A stretch of DNA of 64,000 bases, from contig CM070628.1 in the NCBI GenBank assembly GCA_036346255.1, positions 12,601,840 to 12,665,839 on the forward strand, read 5' to 3'. Source of the stretch: Ampelocalamus luodianensis. Taxonomy: Eukaryota > Streptophyta > Magnoliopsida > Poales > Poaceae. Below the pieces are notes generated by a model. That model was not told the origin of the DNA and ran no database searches. It saw nothing but the letters and a program-made list of their open reading frames with translations. Position numbers and translations under genes: made by a program. Below are positions 37,701 to 45,957 of this stretch, one piece after another. Position 1 is the first letter of the stretch, and every line of letters begins with the position of its first letter.

Positions 37701-39369
37701 AACAATACGAGGTTTTATGACTAGTATTGCTATGGTAGAGCTCATTTATTCATGCTATCTACGAGAGTTTGCACTACCAACCAAGAAGTAGAATCAAAAC
37801 TTACTTGCCCATTTTCATGACTGAACGAGGAGTTGGTGGCTCTGAATCTTGAACTTTGTCCACATGCCTTTCCTGTTAATAACCAAGCAGAAGTGATTAA
37901 TATTAAAGACTCCAACATGTAACTTTTGAACTTGACATGAGCTGATAGCATCTCATTGCACAAAACATTGAACACTGCAATTACTAGATTCAAATGAAGG
38001 ATTACATTTGAACCGCTATAAATTATTACAAAAATTAAATGTATTTTTATAATGGACGTAATGCCTTATGAAATAGGTCGGATGTTCAAATCGAAGCGTG
38101 TTGTCAGATCATCAATCCCATGGGATTTTGTTAAAGTGAAAGCGAGATACAAAAAAATCGTCATCTTGGCAGTGTAATAATGCAGAGTCTCAATAATATG
38201 TGTCTAAGTCAATGGAACATGGTTATGGACGCTTCAGAAAGTAGTGCAGATAGGATTAAATAATTTTGTTTCAAAGATGCCTATGAAATCAGTGTAGAAA
38301 ATCTACCCAGATAACAACACCATTGAACATTTTCATAATATGCACTTGCTTTCAGGTATCATGACTCCCTCTAATTACATGGATGCACGCCAGCATTTCC
38401 TAGATCATGACTCCCGCTAACTTTTCCAAATTCCGAACTGATCCTCTAGATCATAAAATCAAATAGCTTACATGACACATGAATTTATAAGCAAAAAATA
38501 AGATTGAACGAGATAACAATTATGAAAAATAACAAAGGTGAGAAAAAAGGTTGTATTGTCAATCAAACATGGATCCCACAACAAAGAAATGAACCTGAGA
38601 TCAAGATCGTGCACAGATGCAGTAACAAAAGTCTGTGGTCATTCAATCAGTTTTATTTTTTACATGCTTCATTTCATAAAAATAAGTAAATAACTACATT
38701 GCATTAAAGCCAGTGTCCAATTCTTTCCAATGGTCATAGATGTCAAAAATTAAAAATAATACAAACATATGAATCCGACAGTTCCAAGTTAGAGCATTTC
38801 CAGCCCTTCTGTTTGTAAAACAGTTTTTTTAGGGGGAAACAGTAAGGGTATTTGTAAAGCATCTTTAAGAATCTATTCAACCCATTTTCACCATCACCCA
38901 AGTAAACATACATGACCCAGATGCATGTTATTGCTAATTTTCTTATGGACAAAAGGACGACATAAGTAACAGCTTCCTAGTTCCTCAGTCTCAAGACACA
39001 ACTATTGCAAACTATTTCCCACGCTAAAAAATACAGCTACATTAGAACCCCAATGCTTAAAATTTGACAAGTACGCAGGAAGGACTTTTCTCAAGTAGAC
39101 TGAATACTGAGCTCGCTTTCAAAGCGTATCCTACTGCTATGCTATTTAACCTTTCATCTAAAATGTCCACATCAGAACCCAATGCAGTCCAAATAATTCC
39201 TTTCAAAAAGCACGACAGCAGAATTACAGTTCAAGGAATACTCAGAAAGAGACAGGCTGCCATTTTACTAGCTCAAAAGCACAGCATCCAAGAGGACACC
39301 AACCAGATCTGCGCCGCCATGGCTTCCGCCATTGGTTCCATTGAACCGCCATGCTAATGCCGCCGCCAT
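22617..39369 (-). CDS. CSI1: CELLULOSE SYNTHASE INTERACTIVE 1 (ARM repeats plus C2), 7 coding exons, 2144 aa
   Basis: Join of complement exons 39304-39369, 37805-37872, 27898-30946, 24247-26785, 23441-23895, 22859-22975 and 22617-22757. They total 6435 nt, all with GT/AG borders and consistent phases, giving 2144 residues plus stop, close to about 2150 in Arabidopsis. Residues about 60-2010 are armadillo-type alpha repeats (recurring VxxLVxLL and AAxALxxL patterns). Residues about 2023-2144 form a C-terminal C2 domain ending EIEFQWSNK. In Arabidopsis the protein binds primary cellulose synthases and cortical microtubules, guiding complexes at the plasma membrane and their delivery (family knowledge). 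The start is fixed by an in-frame TGA at 39400-39402 just upstream and by an N-terminus resembling known CSI1 proteins. The frame is undamaged, in contrast to the surrounding transposons. CSI1 rather than CSI2/CSI3 is my reading of the N- and C-terminal motifs. Confidence 0.95.
22859..22975 (-). CDS. CSI1: CSI1 coding exon 6: middle of C2 domain
   Basis: 39 codons, from IVSTGATPEWDEAF through GQKLHISCKN. The donor is GGAAAG/gtattg and the acceptor is catag/ATTGTC. The exon lies in one frame between exons 5 and 7 and completes the C2 fold. Confidence 0.92.
23441..23895 (-). CDS. CSI1: CSI1 coding exon 5: last ARM repeats and start of C2 domain
   Basis: 455 nt, entering with two bases of a split Ala codon. 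It encodes the end of the repeat array (LCIPHLVTSLKTGSEATQEA region), then the LTVTIKRGNN start of the C2 domain. The acceptor is catgcag/CTTCAA and the donor is ACAAAG/gtatgc. Confidence 0.94.
24247..26785 (-). CDS. CSI1: CSI1 coding exon 4: ARM-repeat block, 846 codons
   Basis: Uninterrupted frame of 2539 nt entering at phase 0 with GEEDSTAWVCALL after a tgtcag acceptor. It leaves with one base of a split Ala codon (ACTG/gtaaaa). It encodes roughly twenty ARM/HEAT-like units, for example SGAATGLISLLGCADVDI and VFKL-type helices. Confidence 0.95.
27898..30946 (-). CDS. CSI1: CSI1 coding exon 3: N-terminal ARM-repeat block, about 1016 codons
   Basis: 3049 nt, entering with one base of a split Lys codon after an attgcag acceptor. 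The ARM array starts with the SVAQCIEQLRQSSSS region. It includes the very conserved AVGSHSQAVPILVSLLRSG and ITAAGGIPPLVQILETGS blocks. The donor is TATGTG/gtatgt. Confidence 0.95.
32483..32611 (+). repeat. 5' LTR of Copia-III (129 bp)
   Basis: Starts TGTTAGAGATATATG and ends CATAACA. A TATA-like gtatatatact stretch lies at about 32559-32569. Pairs with 37526-37654. Confidence 0.93.
32612..32624 (+). other. Primer-binding site of Copia-III
   Basis: TGGTATCAGAGCG directly abuts the LTR. It is the standard initiator-Met-tRNA complement and, unlike both gypsy elements here, keeps the CAG. Confidence 0.88.
32640..34300 (+). pseudogene. Copia-III gag region (broken)
   Basis: Very GC-rich, with Pro/Ser/Arg-rich ORFs in several frames. 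Most of this is not readable as a gag domain. A CCHC-type zinc knuckle remnant (CSHRNKVGHIES, second Cys replaced by Arg and last Cys missing) is at about 34187-34225, which fixes the gag/pol junction. Confidence 0.6.
34430..34510 (+). pseudogene. Copia-III protease active site, D-Y-G instead of D-S-G
   Basis: W-I-L-D-Y-G-A-S-F-H-M-T at about 34450-34485 is the copia protease active-site block. The triplet at 34459-34467 reads D-Y-G where D-S-G is required. The bases are gattacggagcatc, where gattctggagcatc would give the normal motif. Confidence 0.78.
34800..35450 (+). pseudogene. Copia-III integrase (broken)
   Basis: Readable pieces in three frames. They are the GAG-pre-integrase/HHCC region (RWHHRLGH at about 34842-34866, then a CRGCKLGKQ block), FIDDFSPH near 35080-35095, a GEYLS block near 35213-35228, and an ERKHRHLLEAARA-like block near 35295-35340. 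Confidence 0.8.
36030..36990 (+). pseudogene. Copia-III reverse transcriptase (broken)
   Basis: ITHPEW at about 36050 and CKWVYKIKTRS at about 36150-36185 come first. A YKARLVARGF block in the next frame and LDVKNAFLNGELREEVYM at about 36340-36393 follow. LYGLKQA lies near 36450-36472, and the catalytic Y-V-D-D is at 36588-36599. At least five frame changes separate these. Confidence 0.85.
37030..37515 (+). pseudogene. Copia-III RNase H (broken)
   Basis: AYSDATWAA at about 37056-37085 and VFLGGSLIA(R/W)K near 37118-37150 are visible. A final run, KHELTKHIGVD through ADFFTKAQTRAQHGFYLSKLSVVDPP, is open at about 37327-37512 and ends with a stop just before the polypurine tract. Confidence 0.85.
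37526..37654 (+). repeat. 3' LTR of Copia-III (129 bp)
   Basis: 128 of 129 bases equal the 5' LTR by eye. Followed by aaaat, the right TSD. Confidence 0.93.
37805..37872 (-). CDS. CSI1: CSI1 coding exon 2 (68 nt)
   Basis: Encodes ERHVDKVQDSEPPTPRSVMKMG plus two bases of a Lys codon. The donor is GGGCAA/gtaagt and the acceptor is taacag/GAAAGG. The DSEPPTP motif is characteristic of CSI1-type N-termini and is a Ser/Thr-Pro-rich, probably phosphorylated linker (the last is inference). Confidence 0.9.
37873..39303 (-). other. CSI1 intron between coding exons 1 and 2
   Basis: 1431 nt, AT-rich, GT/AG borders. Short ORFs inside (38504-38689, 39064-39357) show no recognisable domain. Confidence 0.8.
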
Positions 39370-39435
39370 CTTAACTGTAACCCCTTTGAGTTGAGCAGAT
39401 CAGACTATCCGCTTCCTCAGTGCCAAGCTCTCAAC
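39304..39435 (-). CDS. CSI1: CSI1 exon with the start codon (CDS 39304-39369, 5' UTR 39370-39435)
   Basis: ATG at 39367-39369 in context gttaagATGg opens MAAALAWRFNGTNGGSHGGA. An in-frame TGA at 39400-39402 excludes an upstream start within this exon. The donor after GATCTG is gttggt, giving phase 0. A tttcag acceptor at 39436 indicates an intron in the 5' UTR. Confidence 0.88.
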
Positions 39436-39883
39436 CTGAAACCGACACAAGAGCAAGCGAGCTGCGTCAGATCCAAGACAAGACCATCCAATCAAGTGAA
39501 TTGTACATCGAATTAAGACCAGATTTCGCCTCATACTTAACCAACTACTGATGCGCAACACCAGATCTAACCGCACATGAATGTGGCAGCTACTGTCGCC
39601 AAGTGGATCACAGACACTCCCAAATTACCAAACTAGCTCCCCACAAATCGTTGCATTTGACGCTAATTAGCCCGCGAATTCCCCACGCGCCCAGCTAGGT
39701 CGCGCGCCTCCGCTTCGAAATGCTCGCAATCTCCGTCCTAGGCATCGAATCAAGAACCAAAACCAGCTGCACTGAAGCTACTACTACTCCAAGTAACCAC
39801 GCCGCAACCAAATCATCGCGGGAAAAAAAAAACCCCGGAAAAAGTCGCAAAAAAAACGGAAGATGCCACAGAGAAAGGCGAAC

Positions 39884-40058
39884 CTCTCATGGAATCGACG
39901 CGAAGTGGCGCAAGATTTTGCGCACAATATCTGGGATTCGCCTCTTGCTATCTCGCCACCACAGATCCAGCGGGGAGGGAGGCGCCCATACACAGAGGCG
40001 GAGGCACCTGTTACGCTCTCGTTTTTTTCTTCTTATTTCCGGGAATTTTATTTCGCTA
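39884..40058 (-). other. Candidate 5' non-coding first exon of CSI1
   Basis: Placed between the TATA box and a possible donor (GAG/gttcgc at 39883-39884). The intron 39436-39883 would then be 448 nt. Other donors are possible, for example after AACAG near 40010. No ATG-led long frame crosses it. Confidence 0.4.
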
Positions 40059-40084
40059 ATTTTCGGGGTCCAGAAGGGTGCGGC

Positions 40085-40093
40085 ATTTATATA
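40085..40093 (-). promoter_or_regulatory. TATA box of CSI1
   Basis: TATATAAAT on the minus strand (context gcTATATAAATgccgc). It lies about 700 bp upstream of the start codon, with a 5' UTR intron between. Transcription would start near 40055-40062. Confidence 0.6.
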
Positions 40094-40136
40094 GCAAGTG
40101 AGCTCTCCTCTTCCCAACGACTGCCGACAGTGGCAG

Positions 40137-40393
40137 TAGGGCTGGAAAAAAAGCTCGTTAGTGAGGCTCGTTGGCTCGATTCAAATTCTTGATTAGACAT
40201 TATTTCATTGAATATTAAATGAGTTAATTTTAAATAAAATTGGATTTCACTCAGGCTCGGCTCGGCTCGGCTCGGCTCGTTAGCTCGGTTCTAAAAATAC
40301 TTTCAAACTATAAATAAAATGATATTAAATCAATCTGTGGCAATTTCGAGAAAAACTCGGTAAAACGACTAATGGGCTCGATTTCCACCCCTA
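40137..40393. mobile_element. hAT-type MITE, 257 bp, in the CSI1 proximal promoter
   Basis: The ends are TAGGGCTGGAAA and, inverted, TAGGGGTGGAAA, flanked by a perfect 8-bp duplication agtggcag at 40129-40136 and 40394-40401. An 8-bp TSD with TAGGGnTG-type ends is the hAT pattern. It is internally AT-rich with a ggctc array. No transposase is encoded. Its left end is about 44 bp upstream of the CSI1 TATA box. Confidence 0.85.
40254..40290 (+). repeat. (ggctc)n array inside the MITE
   Basis: About five consecutive ggctc/gctcg units, followed by gttagctcgg. Confidence 0.85.
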
Positions 40394-40502
40394 AGTGGCA
40401 GTGGGAAGCAAGTTGGTTTGGAACTTTGGAGTGGCCATTTTGAATGACCACCCCTACAGTTTACGTATTTGCTAGTAAACCCTATGTACGTAGATACACT
40501 CT

Positions 40503-41262
40503 TTGGCCGTTTTGGCGCAAATTTGTTTCATATTTGTAAAAATGACCGTCTTCGTGTGAAGTTTGCAAAAATAACGACATGCCATCATGCGGTAGGTCGT
40601 CTGGAGTCAACACTTAGCACCTCCCGTATGGGCACTGTGCAGTAGGCTACTGAGCATCTCTACAGCATGACACGTACGGTATGGGTACTATAGTAATTTT
40701 TTAGAAAAAATATTTAAATATACTTTTTAAGAATTTTTAAATATAGTAAATAAGCTTCAAAAGTTATAAAATTTTTGTGGAACCTTCTAACACAATGTAC
40801 TTACTTGTGTAACTTTTTAAAAAATTTATCCATTCTGATGTTTTCTCGAAAATTCATACAAATATTATACTTAAATGAATTTTCGAGAAAAAATCATAAC
40901 GGATAAAATTTTGAGAAAAAAATACAGAAGCAAGAACACTATGTCGGGAGGTTCTACAAAAAAAATTAACAATTTTTGGAACTCATTTTATATATTTAAA
41001 AATTCCTACAAAAATATACTTAAATGATTTTTTCAGAAAAAAAGGAAAAAAAACTGGTACAGTACTTGCAACATAGTGGCCATGCGGTATGAGCCACTAC
41101 AGTAGCTCACCGCACAGTGGCCGTGTGGGAGGTGCTAGGTGTCGGCTCTGGACGACCTGTCGCACGGTAGTTGTGCGGCAGGGCATCATTTTTGCAAATT
41201 CCGCACGAAGATGATCATTCTTACAAATACGGGACGAATTTGCGCCATTATGGACAAAAATT
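40503..41262. mobile_element. Foldback or long-TIR element, about 0.76 kb
   Basis: The outer arms (about 40503-40680 and 41080-41262) are inverted copies. The left arm has tggcgcaaatttg, catatttgtaaaaatga, gtcttcgtg, ggtaggtcgtctgga and agcacctcccgtatgg. The right arm's complement has matching blocks in the same order. The AT-rich middle is also partly self-complementary. No ORF and no clear TSD, so a Mutator-like MITE is likely but unproven. It lies about 0.4-1.2 kb upstream of the CSI1 TATA box. Confidence 0.75.
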
Positions 41263-42790
41263 CCGTTCTTCCCTGCTTAACGTTTTTCTTTTTTACGGTT
41301 TTCAAGTTACAGCTTTGTCTGTCATTTTTCATATCTTTATAATATACTAATAAATTTGTAATATCAATAAAACTATTAATATAATTTTTATATGATCAAC
41401 CTAGATAGTTTTAAACATAATGATTGTCAAACTTTTAGAGTGTTCAACAGCACATTAAAAAACGTCATGTGAAAAAGAACGATAGGAGTAGATTTGGAGA
41501 AAAGGGTGTTAAATGGAATGAATGGAATGTTCGGGATAGAAAGGGTGTAGATGTAAGATTGTAGTTGTTTCTGTTTTTGTTTTAAGCTTTGGTGATTAGA
41601 TTAAACGGAAATTGGTTTAATAATTAGTTAGCACAGTACACTGGTTGAGGCGGTAGTTGATTAGTGACAGTCTGCATGGGCTGGAGGGGTGTTTGTCTTC
41701 CACAAGACAAAATCAACAGGCCGGAGCGGTATCTGCCAACTTGCAAATAGCTGTAAAACCAGTGCCCACGATAAAAATCGAACGCAAAACAGTTGGACAC
41801 GTTCTTAAAAATTGGATACATGCATGCTTTTTCATAGGAATTCCCCTTTTTCAGAGACATTTGTGGTTCCTGTACAAACTAATTAATTCTTGCTAACCTA
41901 TCCTTTTCTCCTGTGCATTTATATGATGCTCCTCGACATAAAACATACTTGCTAGTGGTCACAAACATGATTTATTAGCTGTAAGTTCGACATAAGTATA
42001 AAACACATCGCTCAATCATCGTGTTAGTGAGCGACATGTTACCGGATAATAAACAAACTCTACTAGGCACACAAAAAAAATGCAAGGATTCTACAAGTAT
42101 TTTGTAAAGGATCGGGAAATTCCTTCCAAATTCCCAGTAGAATCTGCCGTTCCAAACACGACCTTAACATATCAACCATGTAAAGTCCTAATTAGCAGCT
42201 GATAATTTGTCAATTTCCCCGGAGCAAGAAAATGGCATTGTTCATAAAACATCTATTCAAAGGTCCACGGGTGGTGCTGGTTCCTTAAAAGGCATGCTAG
42301 TCCCTACGTATGCTTGCGATTGCCCAATCAGCAGGTTACCATATTGGAGTATTGGACCATACAATCGAAAAGACAATGCAGCATCATAGGAAAATCGCAA
42401 GCCATGATGGCCTTGCTCGGCGTTCCCATGTGCAAGATGATTACCCAATTATTGACGTAGGCTTCGAATTAACAAAGTACTGTAGTGTTAAGTACTAGTG
42501 GTAGTACGAGTATATGGTAGTACCTCTGATACTTGTGCAATTATTGGATGGTATGGTAATTTTGTCCTGCTTCTCCTCTCCTACCTAGCCAATGCGATGG
42601 ATTGCCGGTGAAGCTAGCCTTCGCGCGCGGGGATTTTTCTTCCGCGTTGATGCCGACCGCGCAACGGTGGGTGGCGACGTTCTTTGGGTGAATGCGACGC
42701 CGCAACCGCATCACGGCCAGGCGTGCATAGCGGTACGTGATTAACTAATCCATTCTTAAAAGAACGGATTAATCAGTGCATGTGTGTGTC
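41263..42790. other. Intergenic; only a small hairpin noted
   Basis: AT-rich and without a supported gene. A short inverted repeat (taatccattcttaaaagaac and its mate ending ggatta, about 42747-42772) could form a hairpin. Confidence 0.4.
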
Positions 42791-42800
42791 TGAGTTTGTG

Positions 42801-43065
42801 TGTTGAAGTACAGGTGAATTGTTCGTATTTCTTCGTTAGTTTAAGTTTCTGGGTGAATTAGTTGGTGCATGCAACTTATTATGGTATCAAAGCCAATATG
42901 TATCGAGTTCAAGATCTGGTTGACGTAATTAAAGAAAAAAATAATTGTAACACATTTCTATTTCACATCTTAGGCCTGACAGGGGCTACATGTACAAAAA
43001 AGTGTTGAAGTACAAATAAATTGTCTGTATTTCCTCGTGAGCTTAACCTTTTTGAGTGAATTGCA
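42801..43065 (+). mobile_element. Candidate TRIM (miniature LTR retrotransposon), about 265 bp
   Basis: Two short direct repeats start TGTTGAAGTACA: 42801-42873, and 43003-43065. Both end TGCA with gtgaatt shortly before. After the first is tggtatcaaagcc (42882-42894), one mismatch from the initiator-Met primer site. Before the second is a purine-containing stretch (caggggctacatgtacaaaaaag). The internal part is about 130 bp and non-coding. The repeats are diverged (about 75% by eye) and no TSD is seen, so it would be old. Confidence 0.5.
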
Positions 43066-43069
43066 ACTC

Positions 43070-44980
43070 AATATTGTGCGAGCGAGGCCGCATTTCGATC
43101 GTGTCACTTCAAAAGCAATGGATGTGTTTTTTTAATTAGCATCCATGCATTTTATCTCAGAAGATTATTAGGTTTTGCAAAGACATTTCCATTCTCTGTA
43201 CTAGTCGAGTGTTCGTGTGTTGCAATAGATTTCAAATAAAACATAATAAGTTATAAAATTAGAAAACCAATATACATAAGGTAATTATCCATACAAATAA
43301 AAAATTTATACATAATTTGCATCTAATCAACAAGTCACGTAGAATCTTATCACAAACTACAAACACAGGCAATCTAATTATTCACATAAGATACTTCAAA
43401 TATTTTACACATGTGTGCGCATATTTATCCACAAAAGATTTCACCGACTCAAGAGCAATACACCATAAACTCACTACCACCCCAAGTCATTATAGTAAGG
43501 ATTCGTCTACGTGTAAAATGGTTCAAGTAGACAGTAGCCACTAATTAAAGTGATGTTCTCTTCTTTCACCACATAAGCAAACGGCACGTGGAGCTGACGA
43601 TGATGGCTCAGCTCGGTTGGATCTACCTTTTCTTTGTCCTACTTTCCTCTCTACCCTCTTCTCCCTCCCTCTTCTAACCATGGACTCACCTCTCACAAAG
43701 CGACGCTCCACATGACTTAGATACCGTCCTTGTGAAACAGACTAGTACTGCAAAAGTTGCGCTGCTATCTTGGCTCGGCAATTCGACTTGATGTCCTGCC
43801 AACTAACTCGAAGCATTCCAATCTCCAACGACTCAACTTCCTACTCCCTCTCGTCGTCGTCCCCAACCAAATCCTGATAGATGTTCTACCGAATTGACCA
43901 GATGGCCAGCAGTCACATCTTCTCTGTGGACGTAGGACATTCTTTGTTCTTCACACATCTGAATCTCTGAACAGTACCATGTCGAAAACATTCTACTGAC
44001 TCACCAGCCTAAGGCGGTGTAAACGCGCATCCCATAGCGCAAGCCCAATGTGGGAGCATCAAGCGTTCCAGGTCGTCTTAGATGCCTGCTAAACGTGGCC
44101 AAACTGTTCAGTTTTGTCCATCGTGGATAATTGGTTAAGTACCAAGTAGCAGCATCCATCCAGTGGCTGACGAGATCAGAAATTCAGAATACTGCTGCTG
44201 CTGCTCTGCTCTGCTCTCTCTCTGGCTCTTTTTCTGCATGTGATGTGGGGCCTCACGGCCGGGCTTCCAATCCACCCCCCGATTGCCACCGCCCTCGTGG
44301 AAGGTGCAGGTACAGTTGTATAGCTAACACAGGAACGACGAATAGAATCTTCCGCCGCATGCTGCCTGCACTGTCCGAAAGCTTTTGCAATTGATGGTTG
44401 ATGCAACCGGCAACTAACACTGAGGAGAACTACCAGTAGAAACTAGAAACTGTGCAATTGGAGGCAGTCTCAAGTCTTGCAGGTTTGTGTTCCAAGCTGA
44501 AGCTCAATTTAGAACGCACGAATTTTACAGTAAATTCGCAAGAAATTTACAGGGAACGGTTCAATTTGTCCAGGAATCTAGGTAAACTACTGCGTTCCAA
44601 ACAAGTCCTTAGTAGTGAGTAGTGGTATATACTAGCAACAGCGCCGTAACTGAATACTGTTGTAAATAAACAAATGTTATTCAGATTTATGAGCACTTAA
44701 AATGTGAAAAAGAATGCTCAAAGTTTTGTATTGGCCTCTAGTCTGATTCGACCCCAAAGTTTGTTTTTCCTTTTGAAACAAAATCCACCTCAAAGTTTCT
44801 AATGTGAATTTGTAAACTCCGCAGCCAGCTAGAAGATTGATCCCGTTTACATGGTGCCACCAACTCCGGCTCAGAATAAAGCTTGGGCCGAGTAACGCCG
44901 GCCCACTTTTTTAAAATCCACCTTGGATCCACGTCTTTTGATGTTCTTCGGTTTGTTCACTGTTCTTTGAAAATTGACGG
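43070..44980. other. Intergenic; no gene recognised
   Basis: A (ctg)n/(ctctg)n microsatellite lies at about 44193-44222. No supported ORF, LTR or RNA gene. Confidence 0.4.
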
Positions 44981-44983
44981 TTG

Positions 44984-45065
44984 TTTGGAACATAGGAATT
45001 TTGCGGGAATTTGACAAGAAGCAATTCAAATCCTATAGGAATATATGAAAGTTTTATGTTCCAAA
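44984..45065. mobile_element. Possible short MITE (82 bp)
   Basis: Terminal inverted repeats TTTGGAACATA (44984-44994 and complement at 45055-45065) enclose a ggaattttgc...tcctatagga body. I could not find a duplicated target site, so this is tentative. Confidence 0.3.
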
Positions 45066-45952
45066 TGAAACCTGAGATGTGATGTGTTGCAAACTCATGC
45101 GGAGAAAAAACTAGGGTTTCGTACAAGCTGAGAGGACACTTGTACACAATACATGACTACACAGTTACGTTTGCGAGATGAATAGATGATTGAGTACTAT
45201 ATCCACAAATATGTGCGCGAAATGTCGGCGAACCCGGGTCGCTGCGTCCTCCTCACCACTGCCGAATGCCACTCTAACAAATGCAGCTCCGACGAATGTC
45301 CCATTCTTTTTCCTTATATTAAGGAGACGTGCTGAAGGCACCACACCCGTTGCCTCTGGTGACTGAAAGGAAGAGGAGGAAGCGTGTGAGAGGCTATCAG
45401 AGATGGGGAAGAAGGTCGAAACGGTAGTGGAGGAGGCATGGCGGTGGTAAAGGAGTCAGGCAGCACCGATGTTGACGGGCGGTGTAGGAGGCGACAGTGG
45501 TAGGGCACGTTGGTGGAACGTGACGGCACTAGGGTGTTGCCGTCGTGCTGGGCAAAGGGCAGTCAAAGGCGGCGGCATCGATTGATCATCCGATTTGGGA
45601 GTCACGGTAACATAGCTAAGGGGGGGGAGAGGAAGGTGGCCTAATGGATTGAAATCGAACGCTCCAAAATTCGATTGAGTCAACTGGTATTACAGATATT
45701 AAACCCTCGACCCAATTCGAGCGGCCAAAGTGCTTCTCGTCGTCTCTCAGGCACGCGGAGGAATCCACGTCACGTGCGTGCTCGTGATCGTTGGATCAGC
45801 GAGGCATTGGTGGCGGACGGGCCCGATCGCTCCTTAGCTCCTGAACCCTAGCCCGACCAAGTCGTCGCCTCCCCTACTCGCTCTCTCCCTCGTGCTCCTC
45901 TCTCTGGCTCTCGCGACACCTCACCCTCCCAAACAATCTCCCACCGAAGTCA
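45066..45952. other. Intergenic to 5'-flank-like sequence
   Basis: No supported ORF. The last 120 bp (about 45835-45957) are pyrimidine-rich with ctgaaccctag and ctcgctctctccctcgtgctcc stretches like a plant 5' UTR. They were contiguous with 58959 onwards before Gypsy-II arrived. Confidence 0.4.
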
Positions 45953-45957
45953 CCGCT
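45953..45957. repeat. Target-site duplication of Gypsy-II, left copy
   Basis: ccgct precedes TGTAACAG and recurs at 58954-58958 right after the 3' LTR. Confidence 0.88.

Larger units (their letters stand above)
30947..37804 (-). other. CSI1 largest intron (6858 nt), enlarged by Copia-III
   Basis: Borders follow GT/AG (gtaagt donor at 37804, ttgcag acceptor at 30947). Removing Copia-III and one TSD copy leaves about 1.68 kb, in the range of the neighbouring introns. 30947-32482 and 37660-37804 are AT-rich and hold nothing else I recognise. Confidence 0.9.

Noticed and set aside
39064..39357. 97-codon plus-strand ORF near the CSI1 first exon
   Set aside because: It overlaps the CSI1 start exon in antisense and has no domain; the CSI1 reading is strongly supported by phase and homology.
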